A stretch of DNA of 64,000 bases from Armigeres subalbatus (Eukaryota; Arthropoda; Insecta; Diptera; Culicidae), in assembly GCF_024139115.2 (NCBI RefSeq), contig NC_085139.1:255350067-255414066 (forward strand). The letters run 5' to 3'. Position numbers and translations under genes: made by a program. Below the pieces are notes generated by a model. That model was given only the letters and a program-made list of their open reading frames with translations. It searched no databases and had not been told where the DNA came from. Positions 1 to 12,229 of this stretch are shown piece after piece. Each line of letters begins with the position of its first letter. Position 1 is the first letter of the stretch.

Positions 1-576
1 GAAGCCGGTTCCCAGCTCGTTGGTGGTGCCACAGCTTTGGTAGAAGGTAGCCGCTCGATGCCCGCTTTTCCACACTTTCTGTCCTGTCCAGCAAATCTCC
101 TGCAGCGCCACGACGTCGAAGTTGCGGGGATGTAATTCATCGTAGATCATCCTGTCGCAACCTGCGAAACCCTAGCGACTTGCAATTCCATGTTCCAAGC
201 TTCCAATCGTGATCCTGTATTCGTCGCCTAGGTCTTTGCCGATTATATCGAGTCGCATTATCTCTTATATTGTTCGTAATGATTGGTTTTCTAGGCGGCT
301 TATTGGGCCTGCGCAAACCTCCTCCTGTATCTCGTCGGAGGGCCGTCGTGTCAGGGCTGTTTAGCGTCCCACCTAACACCAGGACTTGGGCTTGTGCGCT
401 TTGAGCGGCACACGGTCGCTTTGGTGGAGCCTACTTGCGGATACATGCAGCTTTTTATAGAGGTTTAACAGGGCCCACTGTCAAACCCCACCACATCCTA
501 GGCAAGCCCCACAACTCGCAGATGGCCTGGGGAGGGATCGTCAAGCCCTTGGAGATAGTCCCTGCTGCCCCCATCA
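1..576 (-). mobile_element. RTE-clade retrotransposon, 5' part (family A)
   Basis: Read on the minus strand, this is the 5' untranslated region and the start of the endonuclease domain of a non-LTR retrotransposon. The frame includes GTWNCK, the N-terminal strand of an apurinic-type endonuclease, near 179-196, and then a segment containing VVALQE, with the usual catalytic Glu. The same sequence, about 90% alike by eye, recurs at 46957-47340, which fixes the family. The element runs off the left edge, so its reverse transcriptase is outside the window. The 5' boundary near 576 is where similarity to a typical leader appears to end and is approximate. Confidence 0.8.
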
Positions 577-2436
577 ATCAAACTTTATAGTTATGCGAAT
601 CGATGACTATTTAGATATTTTCAAGATAATAATTCTGATTATCCAGATTCGATAAGAATGTCATTTTATGTTTTTGAACACAAGTTGCATTCACAACAGA
701 AATATTATGACCGTTGTTGCTAATATTTTTTTCATTTGGTAAGCAATTTTGGCAATTACTGATTTCACTTTTCTATGGCACCTGGCAACTGATAAAGATA
801 AGTCAGTGAGTCTTACAGTCCTGAAAATCTAATCAAAACCAGAGCATAAGATAATAACATACATACATATATCATAACTTGATGTATTGGGAGAAGGAGT
901 TCGTGACAACATATCGAAAACACTTTTTGGAGTAGGTTATTCGACACACTCAAAACTGTAATTCAGATTTAGCATTAGTTCAGTACATCCAGTAGATCTA
1001 GTATACAAATAGACGGAATTCATACTTACAGATTTAGTTTTCTATGTACTAATCGACTAAACGAACTTCGTCCCGCTTACCGTCTCGTTTCACAAATCTA
1101 AAGTTATCTACATTAGAAACTCGGTATAAGTGTATATAATTAACACCAACTTACGGTTAAACTTTAGCTGATATCCGAGCCACTGTAGCTAGCGATTGTA
1201 TGACGATATAATTCCAACGTCTAGATCAAACATTGCCGTTATTATTTTGACAATAATCAAATAAACTTCTACTTACTCTTTCAAACAGATTACAGACTAA
1301 ATATTTAACTAATATACTAATTCACTTTATATTATTCAGATTCTTCTCTTCAACTTGAAATTCTCAAACATCTACCAATACGGCATCGCCTTGTGTTTAC
1401 ATTTTTATCTTTTTTTCAGTTATCCTTAGAGCTAACTTGTCGTACAGTAAGCAGGCTTACGTTAACGAAACGCACCCTTTCTATCCCGGCGTAACATGAT
1501 GTTAATAAAGGATACTCGTCATAGATAAGTTACAATGACTGTGACACGACTTTATTAATTTATACGAAAGTTTCTGTGTCCAAATGGTCTGAATTGTGTT
1601 GATAGGATGATAAATACCTCAACCATATTGGTATTTTGTACTATAATCCGTATTATAATAACTGAATTATACTTTGATACCTTTGATATTTGTAGAACAT
1701 GATTGAATTACTATTTCTGGTTATTTCCGTTATATGCAAAGCTTTCCGAACCCATAGATCATTGCATTTAAAAGTATTGGATATTAAAGTGTTTAGAATG
1801 TATTCCCTCTTGCTCTAGTAGATATCGTTTTCAAAATATGAAAGCTAATATTGTATAATTGCATGGTCTCGGTTAGTGTAAAGCTCTCCACATAGCGGTG
1901 ATGATGCCTTTCTCGTGCCTTTGTAAGAGTCAAGAAAGGTCCAAAACATCACTGATAGGTAGATAGGTCCTTATTTTTGTATCCGTTTATACTCATTTTT
2001 AAATTTCACGTCGAACGCAATTTGTTTCGAGTACATCGGATGAGTATAGATGCCAGAAAAGTGCCACAATATTATTTTGGCCATAACTTTTAGGCCCATA
2101 GTCCGACGTATTTATGGCGTATTTTCAATAGGAAATAATGGGGATGATGAATACCACCCTTTTCAAGCCAATCGGATAACACTGAGTTTTGCACGAAAAA
2201 TTATGCTAAATTGAATTTTGACATTTTTTTCCTATCTCAACCTATATATCAAACCCCTGCCAAATCTTGAAATGTCGCCTTGTTTCCTGAAAGGAGATGA
2301 TTAGTACTAGAACCCTGTGAAAATAGATCGGAGGTTCATCTTAGTTACATAATATTGTCATTCCTGGTATGCGTTTGGATCGAAAACGTGATTAAATCGG
2401 GGGTAGACAAAATCAAGGAGTGACAAAATCGGTCGT
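577..2436. other. AT-rich intergenic DNA, no gene seen
   Basis: No open frame longer than about 60 codons with protein-like composition is present. About 1890-2330 has the look of an old dispersed repeat (CTCGTGCCTTTGTAAGAG followed by GGCCATAACTTTTAGGCCC), but no second copy is visible in the window. Confidence 0.4.
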
Positions 2437-2995
2437 ACCCTTCCGACATTAACTATATACCTTCTGGATACTGGGTTCGCCGTAGAGTTGGGCGAGCTCG
2501 TGGTTCATTCTTCGCCGCCACATACCGCCAAAGATGGTCCTAAGTACCCGTCTCTCGAATACTCCGAGTGCTTGCAAGTCCTCCTCGAGCATTGTCCATG
2601 TTTCATGTCCGTAGAGGACAACCGGTCTTATCAGCGTCTTGTACATGACACATTTGGTGCGGTGGCGAATCTTTTTTGACCGCAGGCCCGACTTCCACAG
2701 ATGATGCGCCTTCGTATTTCACGACTAACATTGTTATCAGCCGTTAGCAAGGATCCGAGGTAGAGGAATTCCTCGACCACTTCGAAGGTATCCCCCTCTA
2801 TCGTAACACTACTTCCCAGGCGGGCCCTGTCGCGCTCGGTTCCACCCACAAGCATGTACTTTGTCTTTGACGCATTCACCATCAGTCCAACTTTTGTTGC
2901 TTCACGTTTCAGGCGGGTTCTGTCACCTTTGCAAATGTTTGGCCGACAATGTCCATGTCATCCGCGAAACATATAAATTGACTCCACTGGAATAA
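2437..2995 (-). mobile_element. RTE-clade fragment, C-terminal RT region (family B)
   Basis: The minus strand encodes the end of a reverse transcriptase: CFADDMDIVG-like catalytic box near 2960, then VNASKTKYMLVGG, EVVEEFLYLGSLL and GHETWTMLEEDLQALG. It is the part downstream of the FADD box that typifies RTE elements. Frames shift at about 2640 and 2885, so it is dead. The same family occurs at 9520-10885 and 29890-30115, both on the plus strand. Confidence 0.82.
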
Positions 2996-4186
2996 GCATT
3001 TAGCACAGCACATTGTAAAGGCTTGAAATGATTTCTAGATATTATAAAGAAGAAAGTTTTAGTAAAAAATGGAGTTTGAAACCGGAAATGATACACGGGA
3101 TGTATTTGGTCATAGTTAAACCCAATATCTTTTTTGCGTCACTTGTTTTCAAAACCATCGTGTGCCACTCGAAGTGCACGATCAAACTGCCGTTTGCAGC
3201 AGGGATGCGGTATGGGTCGGACATCAAGGCTACATCAGCTTTACCAACTATTGTTGTAGCAGCAGATGTGTTGTCTAGACCCTTCTAGAGGCCGGACAGG
3301 CCTGAACACCGGCGGGGTGTCTGTTGTCTGTATGTGATGTAAAGTGTTTAACACTTTATCAAAAAAACGAATTTGAAAAAAAAAATATCCCACAGACCGC
3401 GAGATATCTAACCTAATAGGGTGCTGACTACTTGCAATTATCACTCCAACAACGTATTTAGCTACTATAAATTGTTTTGTAGCTACCCGATAATGCCCAA
3501 TGACCGGACATTATTTTGTTGACTGCAGGGTACGTCATTTGAGGAATGACGGCTTGATGTCAATATTTCACTTGTAGCAGAAAATTAATATGCGTTGCAC
3601 AAAATACAACAGCGCGATTCAAAAACTCAAAAACGGACTCACAAATTGGCCGTTACAAATATTTATTTAACTTTTTGTCCTACTGGTCTCCGAAAGGTCA
3701 AGGGGAGGGGGGATAATAAAAAATAAATATTAAAATGAAAAAAAAAAAAAATCAAAAGAACTCCTCGCTTATAAACGTTGTCTCTATTTATTTTAGCTTC
3801 AAATTTCGAGGCACAAGTTTGTAAAACCGATTTCATAGCTTATCGCTCACGAACTTGCATCTGGTCAAACCTATGCAAAAAGAACAATTTTGACCGGAAA
3901 AGAAACGGACTGGTGCGTTTAATTATTTTTGTGTATATAACAACACATACCCCGAGGAAACCCGTTGTAATCTTTAAGCGGATACTCAAGTTAGTGACCA
4001 AATACATTTTATCATGGTTAAAGCAGTTTTCATTCCAACTTTTTCTTTCAAACTAAAGTTATTCAAAAACTGTGGGTGAATCACCTTTATGGGACCAATG
4101 TGTACAACTGCATATAGATACGTGTTCCATTATTAATAACACGTTCCTATATCAATAACGTTCGCACTGCTCACTGCTGAAAATAC
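2996..4186. other. Intergenic DNA, no gene seen
   Basis: Only short open frames of low coding quality occur. There are A-runs at 3361-3390 and 3737-3752. I see no supported gene or repeat copy. Confidence 0.4.
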
Positions 4187-4376
4187 CCGCAAAAAAGCGT
4201 CAACGCTGAATTCAAGAACCAAAAAGATCACGGTGTATTTTGAGTCATGGTTTCGGGAACAACAGTCAGGTATTCTGGAACGTTCTGGAAAACTTGATTG
4301 ACACTCTCGAATCCACGACTTAAATGACGATGTATTTTTGCTGGTTCACGAATTCGGGAACGCCATTCTCGCTTTT
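4187..4376. mobile_element. Palindromic MITE, diverged copy
   Basis: Shares CGCAAAAAAGCG ends, CACGGTGTATTTT and CGAATTCGGGAACGCC with the better-preserved copy at 29444-29641. Both are long imperfect palindromes. The right boundary is approximate. Confidence 0.6.
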
Positions 4377-5261
4377 AATTACTTCAATTACAAAAATGAG
4401 AAACAAAGCAACTTTAACTCCAATTATTAGTTTTTTTTTTATTAATATGGGTATGTGCTATGAATTTAAGAAGCCGTAATCTTTCCCCTAAGAGTTTCCA
4501 TTCGCTCCGTTTTACGGTATACATCAAAGTCACTTTCGAAGAATGCACGTTGAAGGCCGCTGCATTAATGAGGAGTGGATTTACATCTTGAATATTTGGA
4601 AAGATCTTGAAGATCGATTAGATCCCTTAGTTGGGATTGTTGAATCTGGTATAAGTCTGGTATAAAACTCGCAGAATCTATCATTCTAAAAAGTCAAACT
4701 AACATAAAAAGCTATTTCCAGCACAATCATCCACAAGCATCTTTGAGTCAAATTTGGTCTGCTCCGCTCAGACAATCGAGCCATAAACGTACCCCACTCG
4801 TGTCGATCTTCACACAGCAGTTCAAATATTTTTTCAACGAATCTTTCGTTTGTTCCTACCAAACTCGAACAAACATGCAAACAAGGCACTGCATTACCTT
4901 CGACAGAGAACCACAAAATCTTGTAGCCGATTGAAAGAAAATCACCGCAGTTTTCCATTTTTAGAAACCTACCTCCATAAACAGCCAATCTCTCGTCTCT
5001 GGGCGTCCGCTGCGGGGACACTTCCGCGGGTAAACACCATAAACACATGTCGTCCATTCTTCGCTGCTAAATATTCGGGCCAGTTGTAAATCAACACACC
5101 AACACACTTCCACTCCAAAGACGTTCAGAACTTCTCTAACTTTAGTAGGTAGGTTGATCTCAAGAATATTCACTTTTCATTGTGTCTCACTCGTTTCATT
5201 GCACTCTTCCTTCGTCCCCGCCCCCCGCAACAAACATTCTCCCCTCCTCACACATCGAATG
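4377..5261. other. Downstream flank of the 5262-6152 gene
   Basis: On the minus strand this follows the stop codon at 5262. An AATAAA in A-rich sequence on the minus strand near 4433-4441 could end a long 3' UTR, but this is inference. A 123-codon minus frame at 4686-5057 was not accepted as a gene. Confidence 0.3.
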
Positions 5262-6152
5262 CTACAGATTTGGTAATCCGACTCCCACGCGCTGCGTGGC
5301 GGCCGCCTCCCGCACGCTAACAGTTTTGCGCGGCGCCTCGTCATCGTCGGCAACTGCGACGCCGTTGCAAAAATTGATGCTCGATTGCAAGTGGCGCTGC
5401 GAGTTGCGTTTGTGTTCCGGAACGTCGCCCGAGGGCGTTCCCGGCGGGCTGAAATTCAACTCTGTTGATTTGTAGCTCCGGTCGTCGTCCTCGAAGTCGT
5501 CGTAGCTTCCGGTGTAGCGTGCCGAGTAGTGGTACTCGAACGATCCTCCCGGCGAGGAGAGTTGCCTGCGGGAGCGGTCGACGCTGCCACCCCCATTGGA
5601 CATGGGACTGTAGCGGCTTGGCTCTGCTTGCTCTGGGGTTTGTGGTGGATGGTGTCCGTTTGTGAATGGTTTAGTGGGGGACACGGACTTTGGCGGCGAT
5701 CGGTCTCCTGGTTCAGCGAAATCGTAGAACTGAATTCTTGATTTCAGAGTGTTCTGACGGCGCGTTTTGGCCATTTCACTAACGTCGTCGCTTTGCTCGC
5801 GGAGAAATTGTTCTATTCTTAACTTCTCTCGCTGGCGATCGCGTGCGATTTCTGAGAAGGAGGAATCACACTCGTCGTAGAACGAGATGTGCGACTCGGC
5901 ATTGTTTTTGTGGCGCTGTTTCAGAACATCGGCCGACTCGTACTCACTGGCAGGACTGGCACATCCCTGGGTGGGCGTTGATACTACCGACGATGCCGTC
6001 GATTGGCGGCGGCTGGAAGTTTTGTACGTTTCTTCTGGTTCCTGCATGTACTCATCCGGCCAGTAAAAGCTGGATTTCTGACGATCTGGTCGATCCGATG
6101 CTCGATTGATCATGGCCTCGGTGAGGCCATGAAAGAATTTCTGTCCCGCCAT
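5262..6152 (-). CDS. Unrecognised disordered protein with SxIxFYD repeats
   Basis: An intronless frame of 296 residues starts at the ATG at 6152 (MAGQKFFHGLTEAM); the frame is open six codons further upstream, but with no ATG there. The region is far more GC-rich than its surroundings and uses codons evenly, as mosquito exons do. The protein is polar and probably disordered apart from a short basic and acidic helix near 101-122. Three spaced copies of a short motif stand out: SHISFYD at 87-93, SRIQFYD at 138-144 and SSINFCN at 257-263. Ser/Pro-rich stretches at 150-205 and 235-245 could be phosphorylated. It has no signal peptide or membrane segment. I do not recognise the family. A weak donor-like GTGGGA just before the stop means a further 3' exon cannot be excluded. 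Confidence 0.72.
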   Translation of the reverse strand: MAGQKFFHGLTEAMINRASDRPDRQKSSFYWPDEYMQEPEETYKTSSRRQSTASSVVSTPTQGCASPASEYESADVLKQRHKNNAESHISFYDECDSSFSEIARDRQREKLRIEQFLREQSDDVSEMAKTRRQNTLKSRIQFYDFAEPGDRSPPKSVSPTKPFTNGHHPPQTPEQAEPSRYSPMSNGGGSVDRSRRQLSSPGGSFEYHYSARYTGSYDDFEDDDRSYKSTELNFSPPGTPSGDVPEHKRNSQRHLQSSINFCNGVAVADDDEAPRKTVSVREAAATQRVGVGLPNL

Positions 6153-7104
6153 ATCACTATCACAAAGCACTCATTCTTTATTTCACTACTTGAAGAAATT
6201 TATAACTTTCAGCTGCGATCACCTCATTCAATTAATTCACCGTTCTAGACTGATTCCCAGAACGAGATTCGGTGGCGCGACGCGTCGTTTCACGATGTTT
6301 CGTATTGCTACCTCCGTTGACCGTTAAACATTCTTTACCTCGCTCGACGCGTCTGGGTAGGCAAGAGAACGTGGTTTCGATTTCGACTCGATCCGTCCCA
6401 TCCGACGCGAAACAGTTGAATAAGCGCCTGCTGCACAGTGGGACCATTTCCAAAAAAGACGGTCAAAAATGTTAGAAGTGAATAAAATGGTCTAGCAGGC
6501 CACATATTATGATATTTCATTGAATGGATGGTTCATCTTCTCGACATCACCGACTCGTAAGCTAGAGATCCACTACCGGAACGAGAGGTGGGGCACCAGT
6601 CGTCGCAAGCACGCTAACGTTCTCAAAGACAACGTGCTTGCACCAAGTGGTGCCTCATCAAATATCAATGGCTAGCGCCGCCAGTGTAGAGTTCTATTTC
6701 TATGAGCACTTTCAGAGGTATTCCTTTAATTACCAATTTCTGTCGTCACTTCACTGCAGTGCTAACAGAAAAATGTATTCCATCATTATTAGAAATTGTA
6801 AACATATAGAATGGATTTTATTTCGTCCATACACAAAGTAAAGCTGTAGAGGCGCTAATCGTTTCTTGATATTACGGTTCATGTGAAAACTCATGATCTT
6901 TTTACAGAGTAAGTATGGAAAATTAGACGTAGTGGTCAAATAAAATACTCTCCCTGCATTGCGACTAAACATAACATGACTTGATAGTTTGTCCTACTTC
7001 CTTTAACAATATTTTCAAAATCTCAGAGCGCAAGTGCCTGTAAAAACTCATGATCACGTGGAATTTCCTTAATTAAAGTATGCGTGAGAAAAGAACAAAT
7101 GGTA
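6153..7104. other. 5' flank of the 5262-6152 gene and intergenic DNA
   Basis: The first 300 bases should hold the 5' UTR and promoter of the minus-strand gene, but no TATA box or initiator is convincing. An imperfect hairpin occupies 6571-6657: GCAAGCACG at about 6605 pairs with CGTGCTTGC at about 6632, with further pairing of GGGGCACC to GGTGCC outside it. Confidence 0.35.
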
Positions 7105-7266
7105 CTAGGGGGCTGTACACATATTACGTATGCCCTGATGGGGGAGGGGGATCTGTCGTTTTTCCTATAAATTAAAAAATCATTTGTATGTAAGAAATCT
7201 TACAAGAAGCGAGGGATGTTGAAAAAACCGGAAATGACGCTTACGTAATAAGTGTACGACCCCTAG
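7105..7266. mobile_element. MITE, 162 bp
   Basis: Imperfect TIRs: left CTAGGGGGCTGTACACATAT, right the reverse complement of CTAGGGGTCGTACACTTATT. The interior is non-coding with a G-run near 7142-7150. Confidence 0.65.
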
Positions 7267-9195
7267 ACAATTTTCAGCTGATGTTGCACCATTGTATTGG
7301 GGCAAATGAGAATTAGGAGAAGAGAAAACATATTGTGCGTTGCTTTTTATCAAAATTGATTGGCAAGACCGAAACGACCACTGTCAGTAAAACCGAAATA
7401 ACTGAGCGGGCGGAGGGTGGCGGAACCTAATTTCTGCAGGATTGGATTCCTGACAAAAAAATGAAACTACAGTGTGAATTTCATTGATGGGTACCGATGG
7501 GTACCTTTTTGAATTTCACAATGAATACAGCAAGAAGATAATACAATAATAATTTTATACATAATAAAGACCGAGCACTTTCTGCGCGATCAAAAATAAT
7601 TTACGAACGTATATCCGTGGCTTTATTAGTTTTTGGACTACACTTTGTGATGGTGCCAAATATAATAGGTTTGGAAGATGTATACGTCGTGGCCAACATA
7701 ATGAAGCTGTAAGATAAATGTTAAAAGATTTAACAGAATTAAAAATCGACAACATGCTCAACTTGTATTGGCTGTAAAGGTAAGATCCACCCGAATAAAA
7801 TGACTCAAAACTATGTTAACATCATCGTCAAGTATTCTACTAACACCCCATGACTCAAGTTATCAATTTGGATCATTTTGAAAAAATGCTTTTTGACCGT
7901 CTTTTTGAAGATTGGTCCTTCTGTGTGCTGGTGGAAAGCAACGTGGAGAACCTGTTGCTGCACCATCGGGTTGGATCGGATCCAGTCAGTCAGTCAGTTA
8001 GTCAGTTAGTAGTATTGCACTATTGTATGTAGTCGGCCCGAGCTGCGGAGGAGTATGCGGGCGCGCTGTTGCGCATCGGTCGGTTAGGTTCGGTCGAGCA
8101 AAGCGAAGCGAGGTGGTGTGCAATGTCGGAAGATTGATGCATTTTTCTTGCTTGGATCGATCTTCGGAAAGATGCCTTTATGTCTTCAAAGAGTGCACCT
8201 TCCATCGTCCCTCTAAGTTTATTGTTGAATTATTGAATGTTATTTTGATAATCAAAATTCCGAGGGTTATAATGATAAAGGTCAATTAATATTTCTTCAG
8301 TCTCTGAGAGCCTTTATGGCATGATTTTGTACAGCTTAGGAGTCCGAAGAATGAAGATTCTTTTCTGATTTACAGTTCAGTTTCAAATAAAATATTCCTT
8401 CAATTTAGATATCCAAACATTTATACGAAAAGCAACGGAATTACTTCGGTAGCCCTAGAAATTCGTTTTGCTTATACGCTTGTTCTATTTAGAATGTTCC
8501 AGGAGCTCAGAAATCTATTACGAAGTAGAGTATCGGCAGGTATTTCCGACTGGGCGTTGCGCTTCGGGCTACCTCTTTTTAAGTTCAACAAGATGTATCG
8601 TTAGACCTTGCCGGGAATACCATCCGTAAGCCTACATATTAATATTTAAATTTCTGAAACCGCTTTGACAAAGACAAATTGTCCATCTGAATTTCACTTT
8701 TTGAAGAATCTTCAAATGATAAATTTGAAATCAAAAGCACTTAAGACTTTAGAGAAATCTGTAAGTGTTTGCAATATTTGTTTTCTGCAATTACGGATCA
8801 TAACATCAAGTTTTACAATTCGTCTTTGGATGACGGTGATTTTCATTGCATTTTGTTTTGAGTGAGACGTCTTTTTCTCTGTGTAATAACATTTTGCGCA
8901 ATTAACCTTGGTTGAGGGAACGAAAATTGTATCCTCTGCGTCGCGTTGAATGTTGAATATTTTGATGGATATGACCTCAAAATCCTCCCAGGCAGAAGCA
9001 ACTATCGCTTCATAGTTCGTCGAGCTGCGCAATACGGTTTGATAATATGGAAACGGGTTGTTTTTGTTCCAACTTGATTTTTTTAGCACTTACTTACCTG
9101 ACCTTCAATTTCACGGAAAGTTCAATTTTCTCAGCAGTCTTGCATCGGATTTTGGTTCTGTTTTTTTGCAACCGATAACAAAATTCTTATAATTT
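7267..9195. other. Intergenic DNA, no supported gene
   Basis: A (CAGT/TAGT)n stretch lies at 7984-8011, followed by a GC-richer patch at 8030-8120 that could be a promoter but has no adjoining gene. A 125-codon minus-strand frame at 8712-9089 looks spurious. Confidence 0.35.
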
Positions 9196-9519
9196 GAGGG
9201 ACTTTGGTCATCGTTTTGAAAATGGACATGCTTCCGGAGATATTGATGGGAGTACTAGAGAATGGTCACTGCCTGATCGAGCCGGCGACGTGTACTTCGA
9301 CGTGTCAAATTTCATTATTTTGCAAAACATGTTCCTATAAAAGTGCTCTGGGGGTATTAGGCCCATCTGGTCACATTCCGGAACACCCTGGAACGGTGGT
9401 TCCCTGATGACCACTTTTTGAGCATTATTGAAACCTGGCTTCCGACATATCAAACTTTATGATTTTGCAAAACAAGTCAATAGGAATTTGTTGCAGGGAT
9501 AAGGATGGGTGCATCTTAA
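9196..9519. repeat. Satellite of about 180 bp, left part
   Basis: Contains CAAACTTTATGATTTTGCAA and a segment near GGTCACATTCCGGAACACC, both repeated with variation at 10890-11435 and again at 11735-11812. An RTE fragment interrupts the array. Confidence 0.7.
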
Positions 9520-10885
9520 CGTGTGGTGATCAAAAGGTTGAAGCAGCATCACGAGGAACATTTGAATGGCGCTGAGAGTACAGGCAGTGAAAGTCAAGGC
9601 AGTGGAGGAGATAACTACGTCAGTTCAGCGGACGATGGAAACCAACCAGCCCCCACCTTGAGGGAAGGTAAGGATGCCATCCAAAAGCTAAATACCAATA
9701 AAGCAGCTGGTAAGAATGGTATGGAGCTGAGCTCATCAAGATGGGTCCGGAAAAGCTAGCTACTTGCCTGCACAAACTGATAGTCAGAATCTGGGAAACT
9801 GAAAAGCTACCGGAGGAGTGGAAGGAAGGGGTTATATGCCCCATCAACAAGAAAGGCGTCTTCCGACGTCTGTCACCATTAGTGAATGAGTTCGTGGGAA
9901 GTTTTTAAGCCGGCTTCGTTAAAGGCCGCTCGACAACGGACCAGATATTTACTGTACGGCAAATCCTTCAAAAATGCCGTGAATACCAGGTCCCAATACC
10001 ATCTGTTCATTGATTTCAAGGCTGCATACGACAGTATAGATCGCGTAGAGCTATGGAAAACTATGGACGAGAACAGCTTCAATGGGAAGCTTACCAGACT
10101 GATCAAAGTAACGGTGGATGGGGTGCAAAACTGTGTGAAGATTTCGGGCGAACACTCCAGTTCGTTCGAATCGCGCCGGGGACTAGGTAATAGACTTTCG
10201 TGCCTGGTGTTCAACATTGCGCTAGAAGGTGTCATGCGGAGAGCCGGGTGTAACAGCCGGAGTTCGATTTAAGACAGATCCAGTCAATTTATTTGTTTCG
10301 CGGATGGCATGGACATTGCTGCTGACGGCTGTTAACAATGTTAGTCGTGAAATACGAAGGTGCATCATCTGTGGAAGTCGGGCCTACTTCGGGCTCCTGA
10401 AGAAACTGCGGTCAAAAAAGATTCGCAAACGCACCACATGTGTTATGTACAAGACACTGATAAGACCGGTAGTCCACTACGGACACGAAACATGGACAAT
10501 GCTCGAGGAGGACTTGCAAGCACTCGGAGTATTCGAGAGACAGGTGCTTAGGACCATATTTTGCAGCGTGCAAGAAGACGGTGTGTGGCGGCGAAGAATG
10601 AACCACGAGCTCGCTCGTATCGAGAAGGTAGCTAAAGCCGGAAGGGTACGATGGGCAGGACATGTTGCAAGAATGTCGGACAGCAACCCCGCCGGACAGC
10701 AACCTTCCGATCAAACAGGTACGAGACGGCGTGGAGCTCAGTGAGCAAGATGGGTACACCAGGTGCAAAACGACTTGGCGAGCGTGGGGCGCAGCGCATT
10801 CGAGGATGGAGAGATGTGGCCTCAAACCGCGTATTGTGGCTTAAAATTGTTGATTCAGTGTTATCTGTTTAGATGTAAACTAAAT
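9520..10885 (+). mobile_element. RTE-clade fragment (family B)
   Basis: A degraded reverse transcriptase in several frames: EEHLNG and [11 protein letters not shown] near 9550-9720, FIDFKAAYDSID at about 10005-10040, and then a jump to NNVSREIRR at 10333, so the FADD catalytic box is deleted. GHETWTMLEEDLQALG follows at about 10480. The 3' end at 10870-10890 is an A/T-rich AAATAAATGAAT tail typical of RTE elements. It sits inside the 180 bp satellite and so inserted after that array formed. Confidence 0.85.
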
Positions 10886-11441
10886 AAATGAATGCTTGCG
10901 ACGTATCCAACTTTATGATCTTGCAAATCAAGTCCATAGGAATGTGTTCTGAGATTATTTGGTCCATCTGGGCACATTCCGGGACACCCTTGAATGCTGG
11001 TTTTCTTGGGGAATGTGCCACTTTTTGATCACTGCTTAAAGCTGACATGCGATGTATCAAAAAGTGACAGGAAACAAGCATTCCATGGAGTCCCGGAATG
11101 TGACCAAATGCACCAAATACCCTCAGAACACATTCGTATGGACTTGATTTGCAAGATCATAAAGTTGGATACGTCGCAAGCTAGGTTTTAGCAGTGATCA
11201 AAAAGTCGCCACTTCTCCCAGGGAATCAGCATTCCAGGGGGTCCCATAATGTGACCAAATGGACCAAATATTCTCAGAACACATTCCAATGTACTTGGTT
11301 TGAAAAAATCATGAAGCTTGATGCGCCGCAAGCCAGGTTTCGTAATTTATCGAATGTGACCAGATGAAACAAAGCCCTCATAACAAATTCCTATGCACTT
11401 GTTTTGCAAAATCATAAAGTTTGATTTGGTTTCAGTATTGG
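10886..11441. repeat. Satellite of about 180 bp, right part
   Basis: At least three degenerate units carry a variant of AACTTTATGATCTTGCAAAT and TCACATTCCGGGAC, in both orientations, so the array contains an internal inversion. Confidence 0.7.
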
Positions 11442-11728
11442 GGCCCTCCTTAGCCGTGCGGTAAAATGCGCGGCTACAAAGGAAGACCATGCTGAGGGTG
11501 GCTGGTTTCGATTCCCGGTGCCGGTCTAGGCAATTTTCGGATTGGAAATTGTCTCGACTTCCCTGGGCATAAAAGTATCATCGTGCTAGCCTCATGATAT
11601 ACAAATGCAAAAATGGTAACTTGGCTTAGAAACCTCGCAGTTAATAACTGTGGAAGTGCTTAATGAACACTAAGCTGTGAGGCGGCTCTGTCCCAGTGTG
11701 GAGATGTAATACCAATAAGAAGAAGAAG
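11442..11728 (+). mobile_element. Feilai-type tRNA-derived SINE
   Basis: The head, with TAGCCGTGCGGTAAAATGCG as box A and GGTTTCGATTCCCGG as box B, is tRNA-like. A conserved tRNA-unrelated body follows, then an (AAG)n triplet tail. This three-part layout is that of Feilai of Aedes aegypti. A 5 bp ATTGG duplication flanks it (11437-11441 and 11729-11733). Further copies are at 14345-14637, 63197-63500 and a decayed one near 24315. Confidence 0.85.
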
Positions 11729-11954
11729 ATTGGTCAAAAAGTGGCCACTTCCCCCAGAGAATTTGCATTCCAACGCGTTCCAAATACCCTCAGAACACAT
11801 CTCCATGGTGTCAGGCCATTTGGCCGAATGCCGTCTGGCCGAATGCCGTTTGGCCGAATAGTTGAAAAATGAAGGAAAATGAAGCGTGCGTAATGAGAAG
11901 TAAGAAGTCCGATGTGAAAAGTGTGAAGAGAAAAGTGTGAAGAAAAAAGTGAAC
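11729..11954. repeat. Satellite remnant and 15 bp minisatellite
   Basis: 11735-11812 is a further piece of the 180 bp satellite. 11818-11861 holds three units of about 15 bp containing GGCCGAATGCCGT. Confidence 0.55.
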
Positions 11955-12229
11955 AGAGAACTTCTTCCTTCTTCTTTCTTCCTTATTCTTTATTTCTTTT
12001 TCCTTATTCCTTCTTCCTTCTTCCTTCTTTCTTCTTTCTTCTTTCTTCTTTCTTCTTTCTTCTTCCTTTTTTCTTCTTCCTTCTTCTTTCTTCCTTTTTC
12101 CTTATTCCTTCTTCCTTCTTTCTTCTTTCTTCTTTCTTCTTTCTTCTTCCTTCTTACTTCTTTCTTCTTTCTTCTTCCTTTTTCTTCTTTCTTCTTCCTT
12201 CTTCCTTCTTCCTTCTTCCTTCTTCTTTA
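11955..12229 (+). repeat. Polypyrimidine tract, left arm
   Basis: Almost pure C/T built from a TTCCTTC heptamer with slippage. It is the left part of one tract that continues at 14926 after the inserted element. Confidence 0.9.

Noticed and set aside
4686..5057. 123-codon minus-strand frame
   Set aside because: No recognisable domain, AT-rich codon use, and it falls in the likely 3' UTR of the upstream gene.
8712..9089. 125-codon minus-strand frame
   Set aside because: No domain or splice context, and its composition matches the intergenic background. Kept only as a weak possibility.
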